Notes under the pieces: generated by a model
Seen by the model: only the letters and a program-made list of their open reading frames with translations
Told to the model about the DNA's origin: nothing
Database searches by the model: none
Position numbers and translations under genes: made by a program
Shown: in pieces, positions 40,750-53,149 of the stretch
How the letters are laid out: each line of letters begins with the position of its first letter
Position numbering within the stretch: position 1 is the stretch's first letter
Source of the DNA: Xanthostigma xanthostigma
Lineage: Eukaryota > Arthropoda > Insecta > Raphidioptera > Raphidiidae
DNA: 64,000 nucleotides
Assembly: GCA_963575645.1 (NCBI GenBank)
Contig: OY754466.1
Span: 46,780,001 to 46,844,000, forward strand
Reading direction: 5' to 3'

Positions 40750-41837
40750 CTAACGGTTACCCGCGGCTTCGCACGCGGTTGAGACGAAACACGGATGCAT
40801 TCTCACTATTTGGCATAGCTAGTCCTTTATCGATGTAGACCCCCTAATAAATTTCAAAATTGATGACATTCACGTGATCAACGTCCTGACAAACCTTGAA
40901 TATGACACCCGTGTTGATTTTTAGATTATTTACCTCTTTTCACCCTCTGAAGGAGTTATCTTTGAAGAAGCATGAAACATGGTGTTTATTTATTTGTTGA
41001 CAGGAGTAGGGTAGGACGGGGGAATGGCGTTCACTTAAGGAAAACATGGTGTATTTTTTAAATTATTTATTACAAATAAAAATAAAGAAGAGTAACAAAG
41101 TCTTTAATTATCGAGTAATCAACAATTTAACAACAAAAGCATATATCTTTCACCTACTAGTAGTAGGAAAACATTATTAAAAAAACATGTTTGAGCGGCA
41201 TTGCCCCTGACTTTAGGTAATACTATTATAATCTCATAAAGTAGTGTCCCCAATCCAATCCGGCTGTTTTACTGCTTTGATCATATTTGTTTTTGATATT
41301 GTTGCGCTCAGCAAATTTATAAACAAGTTTACGCAAATCTGCAACACTGAGTCCATAGTATAGCGAGCCAAGCAACTTAACTTGTTCAGCACCTAATTAA
41401 AAATTAGATCAGCGCGGCCAGAAACAAAGAAACGCTCTTCACGGTCGCATGACGCGAGCTGACTGTCCGTTTGCATCGCTGTCTATTAGAGGGCCCCTCC
41501 CCTCGCGCTTCACGCGACGTGACGTGTTGCTACGTTCCTTTTTGACAGAGTTACAGAGGTGAGCGCCATTACCCAGTGAGCGCCATTTCCCCTCCTCCCC
41601 TAATCCCTCGCATTTTCGAATCGATGCATCTATCTTATATGATTTCTCCGTGCAAATTGTGAACCTCCGTTACACCATTTTAGGGGTTGAATTTTCGAAA
41701 TTCTGTTCTTAGCGGATGCCCACGTCATAATAACTATCTGTGTGTCAAATTTCAGCCCAATCCGTCCAGTGGTTTGAGCTGTGCGTTGATAGATCAGTCA
41801 GTCAGTCAGTCAGGGTTTCCTTTTATATATATTTAGA
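40750..41837 (-). mobile_element. Helitron family H2, inverted, both ends visible
   Basis: On the minus strand it starts TCTAAATATATATAAAAGG after an A (41837) and ends GTGCGAAGCCGCGGGTAACC and TTAG before T. A|TC...CTRR|T is the Helitron insertion rule. It carries a nested MITE at 41009-41600 and (TCAG)n near its 5' end. Confidence 0.85.
41009..41600. mobile_element. MITE nested in Helitron, TA target site
   Basis: The left end GGGTAGGACGGGGGAATGGC pairs with the inverse of GCCATTTCCCCTCCTCCCC at the right. TA lies on both sides. The homologous Helitron at 38.2 kb lacks it. 592 bp, non-coding. Confidence 0.8.
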
Positions 41838-41864
41838 TTGTATGGCATCTATTATACATATTAT

Positions 41865-41895
41865 AAAACGCGATAACGCTGCATTATCGCGTTTT
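41865..41895. repeat. Perfect 12-bp stem hairpin
   Basis: AAAACGCGATAA, 7-nt loop, TTATCGCGTTTT, 28 nt outside the Helitron end at 41837. No U-run to call it a terminator. Confidence 0.8.
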
Positions 41896-42120
41896 GTGTG
41901 CGCAGAACTTAAGTTGACACTTAATAAACATGAACATAACACCATTCACGCTCCATCATTTTCAGGACATATTTTTATATAATTTAATAATTATCCTGCT
42001 TTACAGTCTAAACTCTACAGTGTACACGTACACTGTTATAAAGTGCAACTTCTGTTTTTTATCAAGAGATGGCAGTTCTAATTTTATAAAGAGCCCACGT
42101 GTCATACAACTAGTGATGTG

Positions 42121-42725
42121 TCGCTCCTGAGCGAGTAGTTCATAATGAACTACTCCTTTCTCGGAGCGGAGCGAGTCGCTCTTTTTTTGTGAATGACTCA
42201 CTTTGAACGCCATTGCTCTGTGCTAAGATGTTCTGTACTGTTGCATTCGCACATTTACAGAGCGCACACAGCGCAGGCCACAGAGGCACTAGTGAATTTT
42301 GCACGTACGGAGTTATCTTTGCTGAGTCATTTAATGTTGAATGACACACTGTGAGTGTAATAGTACTAAGCTTAACAGTGACTTAAACCATTCACATTGA
42401 CGTCGTTGACAAAGATATAATATTGTAACAATAAACATTATTATTGTTAAGCTTTTATTATACTTTATAGTTTATCCGAAATGCGAATAATATAAGATCA
42501 GAATCATATTAAAATGAGCTCAGAGCTGAGTGTGTATTGTGCTGTGCAATGCTTCGTGACTTCTCAGCATGCATGATGACAGTTCACACCTCTGCAGTCT
42601 GCACTCTTGTGTAGTGCGTACTGTCTAGTGAGGCTCCTTTGAACGACTCGCTCTGAGCGACTCTTTTTAGTGAGCGGAGCGCACGGAGCCAGCTCCCAAT
42701 AAAGAGTCAAGTGGACACATCACTA
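42121..42725. mobile_element. hAT MITE family 1, copy 2
   Basis: Termini TAGTGATGTG and CACATCACTA; flanks catacaac and cacacaac (7 of 8). Very similar to 17127-17744 over its whole length. Confidence 0.88.
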
Positions 42726-43773
42726 CACACAACGTCCTGTTCGTATAACTGTATAGTCTATTTGCTATTGTTGAGCTTAGCCTAAATATAATATAACCAA
42801 ATAGTTTTTGGAGTAGGTACTTTATCAAAATCCAAACATTATAAAACCCAGTCATAACTTTCAGATGTTTTTAATGTGAAACGCGTTTGGTTGGGAGTAA
42901 AACCGTGCAATTGCCGCGACACTTTTATGGGAGGACGTTACGTTTGTGTGCGTTGGTTTAAACATGGCCATAGTTGAAAGCAACATCTTGATAACAGGAC
43001 TATTATAGATTTAGTTACTAGTATTTCGTTATAGATGACGTGCGTAACGCTTGCTGAGTGTATGCGTTGCACTGTAACATGACTTTTGTTGACGAGTACA
43101 TCTGAGATTTATTAGTTACAGTGTCCATAGGGCTTTAGAAAGTGTCTGTAGAGTGTTCTTAGGGCTTTGTGTCTTAAAGTTGCATTTGGCAAGCTCATGT
43201 TTCCCATAGGTATATGTCCTACGAGTTCACGACGGTTCCTAATTTATTTGTCTGGCTCGTTGTCTGTCTGTTTGTACCGCCATAACTCATAAACCACTGA
43301 TCTGATTTCAGTGGAATTTGGTACACGTTTATAGAGACTCCTCAATTCAAAGGATTATATGTGGTTTTGATCAATATTAAAATGCGTATCTAGATAATCA
43401 TTTTTCTCTCTTATCATTCAACTTTTACAACTTGTCTTTTTTTGACCTGTACCTACTACCTATTTCATCTCCATGTTCTGTAGTTAGTCAGCGTGAAACC
43501 TGACTTCTACATTGTCATTATAAGGCACCCCCTTAATCCCTTTATCATCATTTCATCTTCATTAACATTTTTTTTTTATTTTATTTAAATAGAACACGCT
43601 CAGCATCTAAAGCTATTGCGTGGATATATCGTTATCAGGTAATTAGGTATTACAATAATAATTTATGATTACCATTTAAAAATAAAATAAGTAGACTGAA
43701 AATAATTAAAATAATTGTATAATAAATGGAAAAAAATATTGTTAACGCGCGCAACGTCGCGGGTAACGGGTAG
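42726..43773. other. Non-coding; Helitron-like 3' end at 43755-43773
   Basis: GCAACGTCGCGGGTAACGGG then TAG and T looks like a decayed Helitron 3' end (plus strand). The sequence upstream to about 43200 may belong to it. No gene. Confidence 0.4.
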
Positions 43774-44658
43774 TCAATACTAATACGGTGTAGGTTAAAA
43801 TACTTTGGTGAAATACTTTTACGAAAAAATGACTAAAAACGGCTGTTTATTTTTGCTCCGCTTAAGTAGATTAAATGCATTCTCTCTATTTGAAGACTGC
43901 AGTTGTCTCTATGTTTTTATAGGTTCCAAGCTGTTCATATAAATACCAATTAAATGATCATGAACTCCAGGGTTGTAGTCTGGAAGATGCGCAATTTTAA
44001 TGTGCCGTGCGGAAAAATAATACTGTGTTATAGAAAATCTATGGATGTTTGAAGAATGAACGTTGCGAATATATTTTTTAGTGAATTAATGATAGTATCA
44101 TTACAAAATCTAACCGAATGCAACCAAAATCATTTCAGGGAAAAAAATTTCAGCCTCTTTTCCCTGCATTATTTTTCAATATATGCAAAATTCGTTTGCA
44201 AAACCCTGTTTTATATCTACTTTCAACATAATATTGTTCTATTTGTGTATTATTTTTATATAAGCACCAATGAACATATTTTTGTCAACCCCTATATACC
44301 TGCTTTTCATGCCTGACACTTTTAACACTAGTGGTGTAAAGTTGCGTAAATAAACGTAGTCGTACAGCCATTACCATAGTAACTCATAGTCTACAGCCTA
44401 CAATCAGAAGTGATTTGTCAAAATTTTTAAAAACTATGAAAATCCGCTAGTTTATAGAAGGCACGTGCAAAAATACATTATAATATGATATTATTACTCG
44501 AGTGTCTCTTAAAACTCGTTCGTTTTAACATTGACACTAGTTAAAATTTACGAACAAGATACATAAAATACCGTTGTAATTATTGTAACAGATTCTTATT
44601 AAAAAAGTCGCTTTTTTCGTCCGGACCTATTCAGATTATACTGAAGTAGCCTGAGTCG
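43774..44658. other. Non-coding, nothing recognised
   Basis: An 86-codon frame (44056-44316) lacks any family feature. Confidence 0.45.
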
Positions 44659-45309
44659 CAGTGCCGGATTAAAAGCAAAGCAAGCAACTGCTTGGAGCAT
44701 CACGTCTCAAAAAACACAACTCAGAAATAAAAAATACCTGACCAGACCGTGTTAACATTTTTTTTTTCTTTTTGTCATGTTCTCAAGAATTTGATCTACT
44801 GATATTAAACTGTTAACAAAACTTAAAAATAAATAATAATTTATTTTTGAAAATGAAAACGAATTTTTTTTAACTCTCAAGTTTTGTAACTTTTTTCAAT
44901 TAACTTTATTAAAATGCCTAAGGACCGATTTTATAGACACCCAAATTTTCAATAATAATAATAATAAATTTATTCCCACTAATATCTTTACAAAACAAAA
45001 ACAAATTATCAATCTTAAATTATGGAAATTTCCTACCCAACTTGACTTAAGTCAGTGCTAGGGTAGAAGTGATTAATTGAAAAATAAAAATAATCGTAAA
45101 ACAGTGTGTGGCGTAAAATTGAATTTGTTCCCTAAAATTGTACTCTTTTTAGCTTTTTCTATCAATTTTAAGCTTATGACATTCACAATTAAAAAAATGT
45201 TTTCCTTATAAACGTAACATGATAATTAAAATGTTTTATACAGTTGTTAGAGATGAGGGTCCATAGACAAGAAATGCTTAGGGCGTCAAGGAATCTTAAA
45301 CCGGCCCTG
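44659..45309. mobile_element. Possible hAT-like element with nested LINE/SINE tail
   Basis: The ends CAGTGCCGGATTAA and, inverted, CAGGGCCGGTTTAAG are alike, but the 8-bp flanks do not match. At 44955-45070 an (AATA)n plus CCTACCCAACTTGACTTAAG segment matches the tail at 26275-26405. Confidence 0.45.
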
Positions 45310-46794
45310 CTTACCCGACTCCATCACTGAAAATTGCAATGACTCATTCCGCCATCATTAAAGTCATTAAACTGTGGTTCGCTACAATAATGCATTTCCT
45401 TATGCATAAAATTCCTGTAGACATGGCAAATTTAACACCAAGGGCTTAGAAAAGGGGGTAATTATCCCCTCCCAGGATCATAATAATAAAAAAATAAAAC
45501 TGAAAATAATACGAACACGTGGCTAAAAAATAAAATTTAGAAATACTTCTTGAAAAAAAATTTCTAAAATTGGTTTGAGAATTAATATTTTGCTTGACAC
45601 CTTCCTTCGTGAGTATTCTTGTGTGATATTAATAAAACTAAAAAAAATATTGATTTTTTGGCTTTACCCCCCCCCCCCCCTCCTAACAAAAAAATATCTA
45701 CGCCCTTGTTCAACACACAGTGAACAGTTTGTTTACAATATTGACCTTCAATTATTTTAAAATTTAAATGCTCGTACCAATTCGCAATAATGTTGAACAC
45801 TCCTAGTTCACATTAAGTTTAATAGGCCATGTAGTTGTTATAAATCCATTTAAAACAGTGACTTTAAAATAAACTCATGATGTTATTTTTTCAACTTGTT
45901 AATGACTTACTCACTGTTTGAAACATGGACTAATTTACAACAAGAATACATTTTGTGAATTTAAGTGCTTTTTGAAGCAAAGGTTTTAATGTTTACACAA
46001 TTTTTCGATTAATCAATACTACTTTTTTTGTCAGTATTTATAGCCTATAGGGTTGTTTATTTCAAACGTCATTTCTACATCGTTTATGCAAAAAGCTTTA
46101 TTGAGCTGAAAAAAACCAGTTATCATTTCAGTTAAAATATTTCAGTCAAAAAATGGTACCAGATACTAAGAACTAAAAGTTGTTTGGCAATAACTGTCTT
46201 CATTTATATTCCGAGTCACTAGAAACCAATTTTAATTTACAACATTTAATATTTCTGCAGAGTTAAACAGTTTGAAAAAATTGGTTACTTTGCAGAAACC
46301 TGTACGCCGCCATTTTGAACTAAACGTTTTTTTCTTACTCTACTCGTTGAGACCTATTCATAGACACCTCACATGATTATTTTAAAAATTGGCCCCCTTT
46401 CGTTAAATACATAAGTTCATTTAAAGAAATTTTTGGGTTATCGAATTACATAATGAGCTCTACTAAGGCCCTAAAATACTCTCACACTCTACAATGTAGT
46501 ATAAGCGGGATAGTTTTTATGCATGGGACACGCAATCTTCACATTGTTGCATTGCTCTCGCTTCATTAAACGTACCGTACAGTAATAATGACTCAGCTCT
46601 ATTATTTCGGAACCGTAGTATAGAAGGCTGAACCGGACAGACAGACGGAATAATTAAAACACTCGCGGGTTCTACACCCCCCAGTGAAAACAATGGAATG
46701 CAGTTTGCATTCCGTTTTTTTTTTTGGGGGGGAATTGGCGCCCTCAGAAACCCGAGCTCGCAGCAGTCGATTTGTGTATATTAATATTTAATAC
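45310..46794. other. Non-coding; poly-C and poly-G runs
   Basis: A C-run at 45667-45680 and a T/G-run at 46713-46731 are the only notable sequences. No gene. Confidence 0.5.
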
Positions 46795-47329
46795 TAGTGA
46801 TTAGCCAGATATCCGTATCCGTATCCGCGGATATCCGAGGGAGAAGAAAGATCCGTATCCGTTAGTTTTTTGGCGGATCTTTTACCTTATTAATTTTCAA
46901 TTCATAGATGAAATTTTATATATATATGTATAGGTGATTAGGTAATAATGAAAAACTGTTAAATTCCATTCAGATTATTTTTTATTTTTAAAAATCGTAT
47001 TTGGCACCTTTATATTGCAAACATTTATCGTAGTGAGTACCATACCAATAGTACATAACTCAAAGGTACTAAAAAACTATCTTTATAATGAGATATTGCA
47101 CATCGATCTTTGGAAAGAGACAATCTGTTATAAGAGTTAACTCTTAAAGAGGTCAATTAATTTTTCCCATAACAGATAGTCTCTTTCCAAAGGTCGATGT
47201 GCAATATTTACCGCCGCATACTCTAACAAAGTTAAGATCCGTATCCGTATCCACGGATATTGAAACCAAATATCCGTATTCAGATCCGTATCCGCGGATA
47301 TACATTTTTAACGATCCGGCACATCACTA
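46795..47329. mobile_element. hAT MITE family 2, copy 1
   Basis: The ends are TAGTGATTAGCCAGATATCC and, inverted, TAGTGATGTGCCGGATC; flanks tttaatac and attaatac (7 of 8). Internally palindromic: GGAAAGAGACAATCTGTTAT on one side and its complement near 47165-47185. Confidence 0.85.
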
Positions 47330-48611
47330 ATTAATACACACATAGATGCTGATGACCTCAGCTGTTGAGCGTCTATAATTTACAATCTATCGTGTCCCTC
47401 ATTTTGGATCAAAAACCCAAAAACATGTTTTTTAGTTAAATGACACATTTAATTTATTTTCACTCAAGAAAGAAAGCTAAAGGACTTTTCAGAATGATAA
47501 ATAATTATTATATATTATCACTGTTTTCATTAGGTATGTAATTACTAGATATTTTAAAAGGTAGACGCGTGGCTTTATAATCTTATACAAAGTTTTGTCG
47601 CTTGTAAATTGCTCCAACAACAGTTTAGCGTAATTATGGTGATCGTAATATTAAGGACTGTGGATTTAGTGGCATTTAACAAATATACTTGCGACATACT
47701 GCGTGGTTTTAATAATTAATCCAATTAAAGCGCTGGAAGTATAGAGTATAGACTAACGTAGAGTTTATTACGATCGCTCCACACGAGGCTGGTTTTGCCG
47801 CTAGATTCTTTGCTAGTGTGACAAAACTGTTCTTTGTGTGATGGAAAATATTTATTTGCAATAATAATGTACGTTAACAAAACAAATAAACAAACTAAAA
47901 CTACTTCTCTTGTGAAATGTGACAAAAGTAATAACGTAACATAAAACAACTAATTTTAAGTAATAGAGCGTGTTACACTAGACTTGATTGGATATACACA
48001 GCAAGCGTCACGCGTTGTCATCTAACGAAATGCTATAGTAACTAAAAAACGTAACGACGTATCATCACAGCGTCGCGCCTTCACGTTTTTATTCCCATCT
48101 ATACGCATGATTAAATGTTTCACATTAAAAACAATACTTAAGCTTGTGTTGAATTATTTATCAAATAATAAAATTGTTGTGGTTAAAAAGTGACTAATTG
48201 TTTTCGTTTTTATATGGTTTTTTATATACTTCGGAAACAGTGATATTATGCACTTTTTACTTAGTGCTTCCATTTTAAGAATTGCATGGCATTTACACTA
48301 AAAAAATGTTTTAGTGATGACTAATAATTAATAATTGTCGCCAACCGAGTAATTAAATGCCTTACAACAAACGTTCTACCAAATAGTTGGCATCATTGGT
48401 TGTCGTCGCGAATTTAATTTATTTAATTTTTATTGTCGTGTTCATATATTTAAGTTAATGTTAGCAGACGTCTGAAGCTAATGCGTTTATTACCGAATGA
48501 ATGATTGGATGTAGACGCTCGACAACTAAGGTCAAGTTTAATAACAATCGTCTGTTTTCAATTGATGATTCATTTATTAATGCAAGTGTTTCAATTCATT
48601 GACGGTTTACA
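47330..48611. other. Non-coding, nothing recognised except a MITE fragment
   Basis: CACACGAGGCTGG at 47780 is a piece of the 37487 MITE end. No gene. Confidence 0.45.
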
Positions 48612-49316
48612 TTAAGGAGGTTGATCCGTTACAGTCCCAATCAAAAGTAAGTCAAATTCTAAATGGGAACTTTTCCATAATAAATTTTTACAAAAGGTTA
48701 TAAGTCGATGATACTAGTAAATTATTGTCATAAAGGCATAAAGAAATAATTTTTTTTTAATATTAATTAATTACTTCAGTATTTTACTTAATGGACTAAC
48801 TTTTGAATGTTTTGTACAAAGTTAGGTTAGAAAAAATAAATTTATGTAAATATCTGTATTTTACATATTTTTTGCAGTAAATAATTAAAAAAAGAAATTA
48901 GAAGTAATAAAAATTAAAATAAAATCACTAAAAAGTTGAAAATTAAGTTAAAATTGTCAAGAACAAAAGTCCATAATCGAAAAGTGCTAAGGTTTAATAA
49001 TTTTTTTTAATGATTAAAAGTCTCCTAATTAAATTGGAAAAAATATTAAAATATGCGTAAGACATCGATGCTTTACATAGTTAGTTTTCGGAACTGCTGA
49101 CATTATTTGGTTATTTTCAAAAAATTAAAATGTACCGTTTGCATGCTAGGTTGACATATTTTCCATAAGACTACATGTAAAAGTTTTTTTTTAATTTTTA
49201 ACTTTATAAATCTCCTAATGATTTTGGATTTTTTACAGAAAATTTTGTCATAAAAAAATCTAAACTTTATTTCAGATTTTTTTCATTATCTTTGTAAAAC
49301 GGCTCAACCTCCTTAA
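48612..49316. mobile_element. TIR element flanked by TTAA
   Basis: TTAAGGAGGTTGATCCGTT (48612) pairs with the inverse of AACGGCTCAACCTCCTTAA, here GTAAAACGGCTCAACCTCC then TTAA at 49313-49316. TTAA on both sides suggests a piggyBac-type target, but mariner-type TA cannot be excluded. AT-rich interior without coding. Confidence 0.65.
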
Positions 49317-50314
49317 ATTATTATGCGTCTCTAGTTTGATCTCGTTGGCGCTCGTGTAACATAACACCACATCTCGTCGAAAATATACTTCATTACGCCC
49401 TAAATATACTCCATTCTACTAGGTATTATAAAAATACAACGAAAAAAATTGTATCTTTATATACGAGCAAAGAATATTTATTTTTATAAAAGTGTACAAT
49501 TTTCGAAGCACGTATTTCAGTGTTAAGTTATATAAACTTCAATAAATATACCACCCATTTTATGGTACATTTATTTAGTGGAGCAAATACTGATTCGTCG
49601 AGATACTGAGTCCCATATGTTTCAAATATAACTGTATCTTATTTGAAGTTAGTAGGGGAATCCCAGCTGCACGTTATATCAAAACCATCCGGTTTATACA
49701 CTTGATATAACGATAGCAAATATGAGGTAATCCAACATTATTGGTATGGAAGAGGTTAACTCCAATCTTCTCCAAAAACAAAAATATATATACACTGTCT
49801 TGAAATAAAAGAATCATATAAGTAGCTACTTCGCATGCGCTATGTTGTCGGAACCATTGAAAACGCGGTCAACAGCCTCACTAACCAAAATCCCCCAACT
49901 TATATTGCAGTGATGCCACCCTAAATATTCATACGAGTATATTACGTAACTCTATATATATGTTCTGTATGTTAGTTGGCTGCCTACATGTCTGTTATGT
50001 ACTGAGAAGACCGCTACGTACATTATAATGAAGTTTTACTGTAAGAAAAAAGAGGAGCCGCTTTCCATAATATTAGTACAAAAACCAACCGACAAATTGC
50101 TTGATTTATTTTTAAAATCAAGCGATCGTAGCTGTAGGACTGAAAAATGTTTCGTAATAGCGAAAAATTGAGGCTATATGACGAATTTAGATGTATCGAC
50201 GACCCTGCGCCCTGAAAAAACGAGCTTTGGATATTCGCTTTGTCCATCCTTGTATGCATTCAATGAATCGAAACAAATGTTTGAACTTATAGCTTTTTAC
50301 ATAATTTTGTGTTT
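49317..50314. other. Non-coding, nothing recognised
   Basis: No gene supported; a 78-codon minus frame near 50023-50259 is featureless. Confidence 0.45.
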
Positions 50315-50518
50315 TTGAAGTAAAACTTCTTTAGGCGCGACTTGAAAGTTTTTTTCGGACAGAAGTATTCGGATGGAACTTAAACGTGTTTGCGCAGTTT
50401 CTGCTATTTAAAGGCATCAAAGCGCATGAACGAAAGGTGAAACATAGCTACGGACGCAAGCAAATTTTGTGATTGGCCGAAGCGTTAGCGGAGGTCGACT
50501 AAAGAAGTTTTACTTCAA
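50315..50518. mobile_element. 204-bp MITE with TTGAAGTAAAAC ends
   Basis: TTGAAGTAAAACTTCTTTAG at the left and the inverse CTAAAGAAGTTTTACTTCAA at the right. The end is itself near-palindromic (AAGTAAAACTT). Confidence 0.85.
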
Positions 50519-52010
50519 CCTAAAGGTTACAACTTACACGCACTCATTTTTAATTTTTCCACGTTCCCGTATGAAGGGTGGTTTTTCAAAAGATAAAGTT
50601 AGTAGTGTGCAGTAGAGCTCTATGGTAACAGATAAGTCTCTGGTTTTGTGTAGCTTGAAACACATCACAGCTTCTTGTGATTTGTTCTTCGTTATTTCAG
50701 ACGTAGGCTCGGAATGATATCACTTCCTATCCAAATGATAAATATATATTTATTTATGCTTATAATATTATGCGTAATGTATAAATAATATAAACGCAAG
50801 ACCTGTGGTTCTCAAAAGTTATTATTTTGACGCGTATATTTCTTGTAATAGTACATTTAAAAAATTACTACGGACGCAATGCAGAGCCGTGTTTACAAAT
50901 ATTTCAGATTTGTATAAACTAGCCTGAATCACTGAAATCAGCTAATATATTAGACTTATAAAACTCGAAATTTATCCGCCCGACAAAAACTTTTGAACGG
51001 TAACTCCGATCATCATAAAATTTGGACTCAACATTCATCTCGGTAAACTAAGATAAACTTGCGTACTACTCATTTTCCACCTCCCTCCATATTCGTTATT
51101 TTGCACACGGGTGAAAGCGGGACGTTCCGAAAATATAATTTCAAGGTTTTTTGGAATCTCTATCCTTGACAAATTCCGGAAAGATTGCGGTAGGTACTTC
51201 ATAAGTTTTAAAAATAATCTTGGCTTAGCGCTATTGTGGCCTTCTCACCTCGCAATTAAAATTTATGAATCTGTACTAATCTAGTAATCTTATTCTCACA
51301 GCGCAACCAGTGGTGGTGCATGAAGATTTTGTCAATGAGTACATAAAACTGAATTTTAAAAATAACTACAAAACATCAAATGCCTACTAACACTTTGTTT
51401 CTTCTTCCGTTAACCATGTTGTCAAAATCGGAAGACGATTAAAATTTTAAGTTCACCTGATTATGCTGACTGATTAGCGAAACGTGCGTTACGAACTAAA
51501 TGTCAGTGTTTTGTATTGTATTCAGTGTCTGCATCTCAATGGTTATTTTTTCTTTAAAATAGTAAAGAAATCTCTATAATTTGAGTTTATATATTATATA
51601 TATATTTTAGGTACCTATAGGAAAACATGTAAGATCACTTGTAAAAATATAAATTAAAGATGTATAATGTATTTTCAAGACGGCGAGCGATAAACAATAA
51701 AATGTGTTTTTTTTTTGACAAGAAATATGACAACAAATTTTCATAGTCACATGAGCCATATAATATCATCACGCACGAGATACATGTCGCAATTTTTCCG
51801 ATAAAAAAACTGATTTTCACATAATTTTCAAAATTTTCGACAGTTCAAATTTGTACAGGTTCACTTCTAATTTGTAGGCTGCGTTGAATTTTCATACTTT
51901 TAGTATAGAAACGGTAGTACGACAACGCTTGTTTTTCTTTACGCACTAGTACGAAATGGATCATTTTACTGTCGCAGGCGTGAAAAGTGGCTATTTTTAG
52001 GAGATCTGCA
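50519..52010. other. Non-coding; decayed Helitron end at 50970-51125
   Basis: CGACAAAAACTTTTGAACGG, then CACGGGTGAAAGCGGGACG match the Helitron 3' region at 15240 and 19060 but CTAG is lost. No gene. Confidence 0.5.
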
Positions 52011-52187
52011 AAAAATGTTAAGTTTGTTCCAAGCGGTTCCAAACGGTAACGAAACCGTCATCCGCATGCGCAGTAGCTAAAACGTGTTCTAAAATCGACA
52101 CAAACAACTTCGTTTTAGCTACTGCGCGTGCGGATGACGGTTTCGTTACCGTTTGCTGGCTGTTTGGAAGAAACTTAACATTTTCAA
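52011..52187. repeat. Large hairpin, arms of about 75 bp
   Basis: The core arm AAACGGTAACGAAACCGTCA (52041) continues through the CGCAGTAGCTAAAACG block and is repeated inversely at 52110-52155 with about two mismatches. The outer ATGTTAAGTTT blocks also pair. Spacer about 24 nt. Fold-back MITE core. Confidence 0.85.
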
Positions 52188-52201
52188 GAAGAGTTTTTTT
52201 T

Positions 52202-52729
52202 TTGAAGTAAAACTTTTTTAGGCACGCTTGACTTGGGGAGTAAGCTGGTAAATGCCTGACGAAAGCGTTTACGGAAGTATATCATCGCGAACGCTGCGTG
52301 ATCGTTCGAGACGAGAGGGAGATATAAGTTAGTGAAGATAGTAAGAGAGAGAGTTACGTTTCGTATATTGGAAGTTGAGAGGGAGATATAAGTATTTGAC
52401 GTTTAAAATGAAAACAATTGTTTTTTTGTATCAAAAAAAAACATTTCATCAAATTTTGCTGCATTTTGTAACGGGAAATAATGTAGGCTAGTTAATAAGT
52501 TTTTTTAAATGTATTATAAATTATGCTAATAAATATTAAATATATACATTCTTTTGCCTATTAATTAATCAAAAATTATATTTTAAACATTTCGTCTTTG
52601 TAGATATGTGCTACAGAGTGAGGTTATTTTGTGTCGTTAAATCAGGATGTCTAATCAAAATATGGCGATAGATTATCTTATATTTATTGTATCATTTTAT
52701 ATATTATGGCAGGAAGAAGTTTTACTTCC
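52202..52729. mobile_element. Larger element of the GTAAAACTTCTTTA family
   Basis: TTGAAGTAAAACTTTTTTAG at the left, GAAGAAGTTTTACTTCC at the right. The interior shares GA-rich GGGAGATATAAGTTAGTG with 31.5 kb. Non-coding. Confidence 0.65.
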
Positions 52730-53149
52730 GTCGTGTGGTCTAAAGCACACTCGCTTTTTTTCGGTAATCGTATCATCCAACTTCGGAATTCTAGCGGTTT
52801 CACTCCCCTTCCGCACAGACGTTCTCTTTGGTTAGGCACTCAATACGACCGTGGTGAGGATCTTTGGTTTCGTTATGGGCGCAAGCAGTTAAATTGGCTA
52901 AAGGGAAGAGGCGGAGGGACTAGAGTTGAGACGGCCGTACGGTCGGGGGTATGAGCGTGTGAAGTTTTCTTGGCGAATAGCTAGCACGTGACCAGAGTCA
53001 CAACTACATTAATAGGGGTGTTATATTGTAACACACTACTATGTAATGGAACATACTCGGGCTGTATAGGGATGCCTTTGATGTTAGATATGTTTACGAT
53101 AAACTAGATCGATCATTAATTGTGTCCTGTTGCGAGCTTTTACCATTCC
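52730..53149. other. Non-coding, nothing recognised
   Basis: Frames at 52647-52954 overlap the MITE end and are not accepted. Confidence 0.45.
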
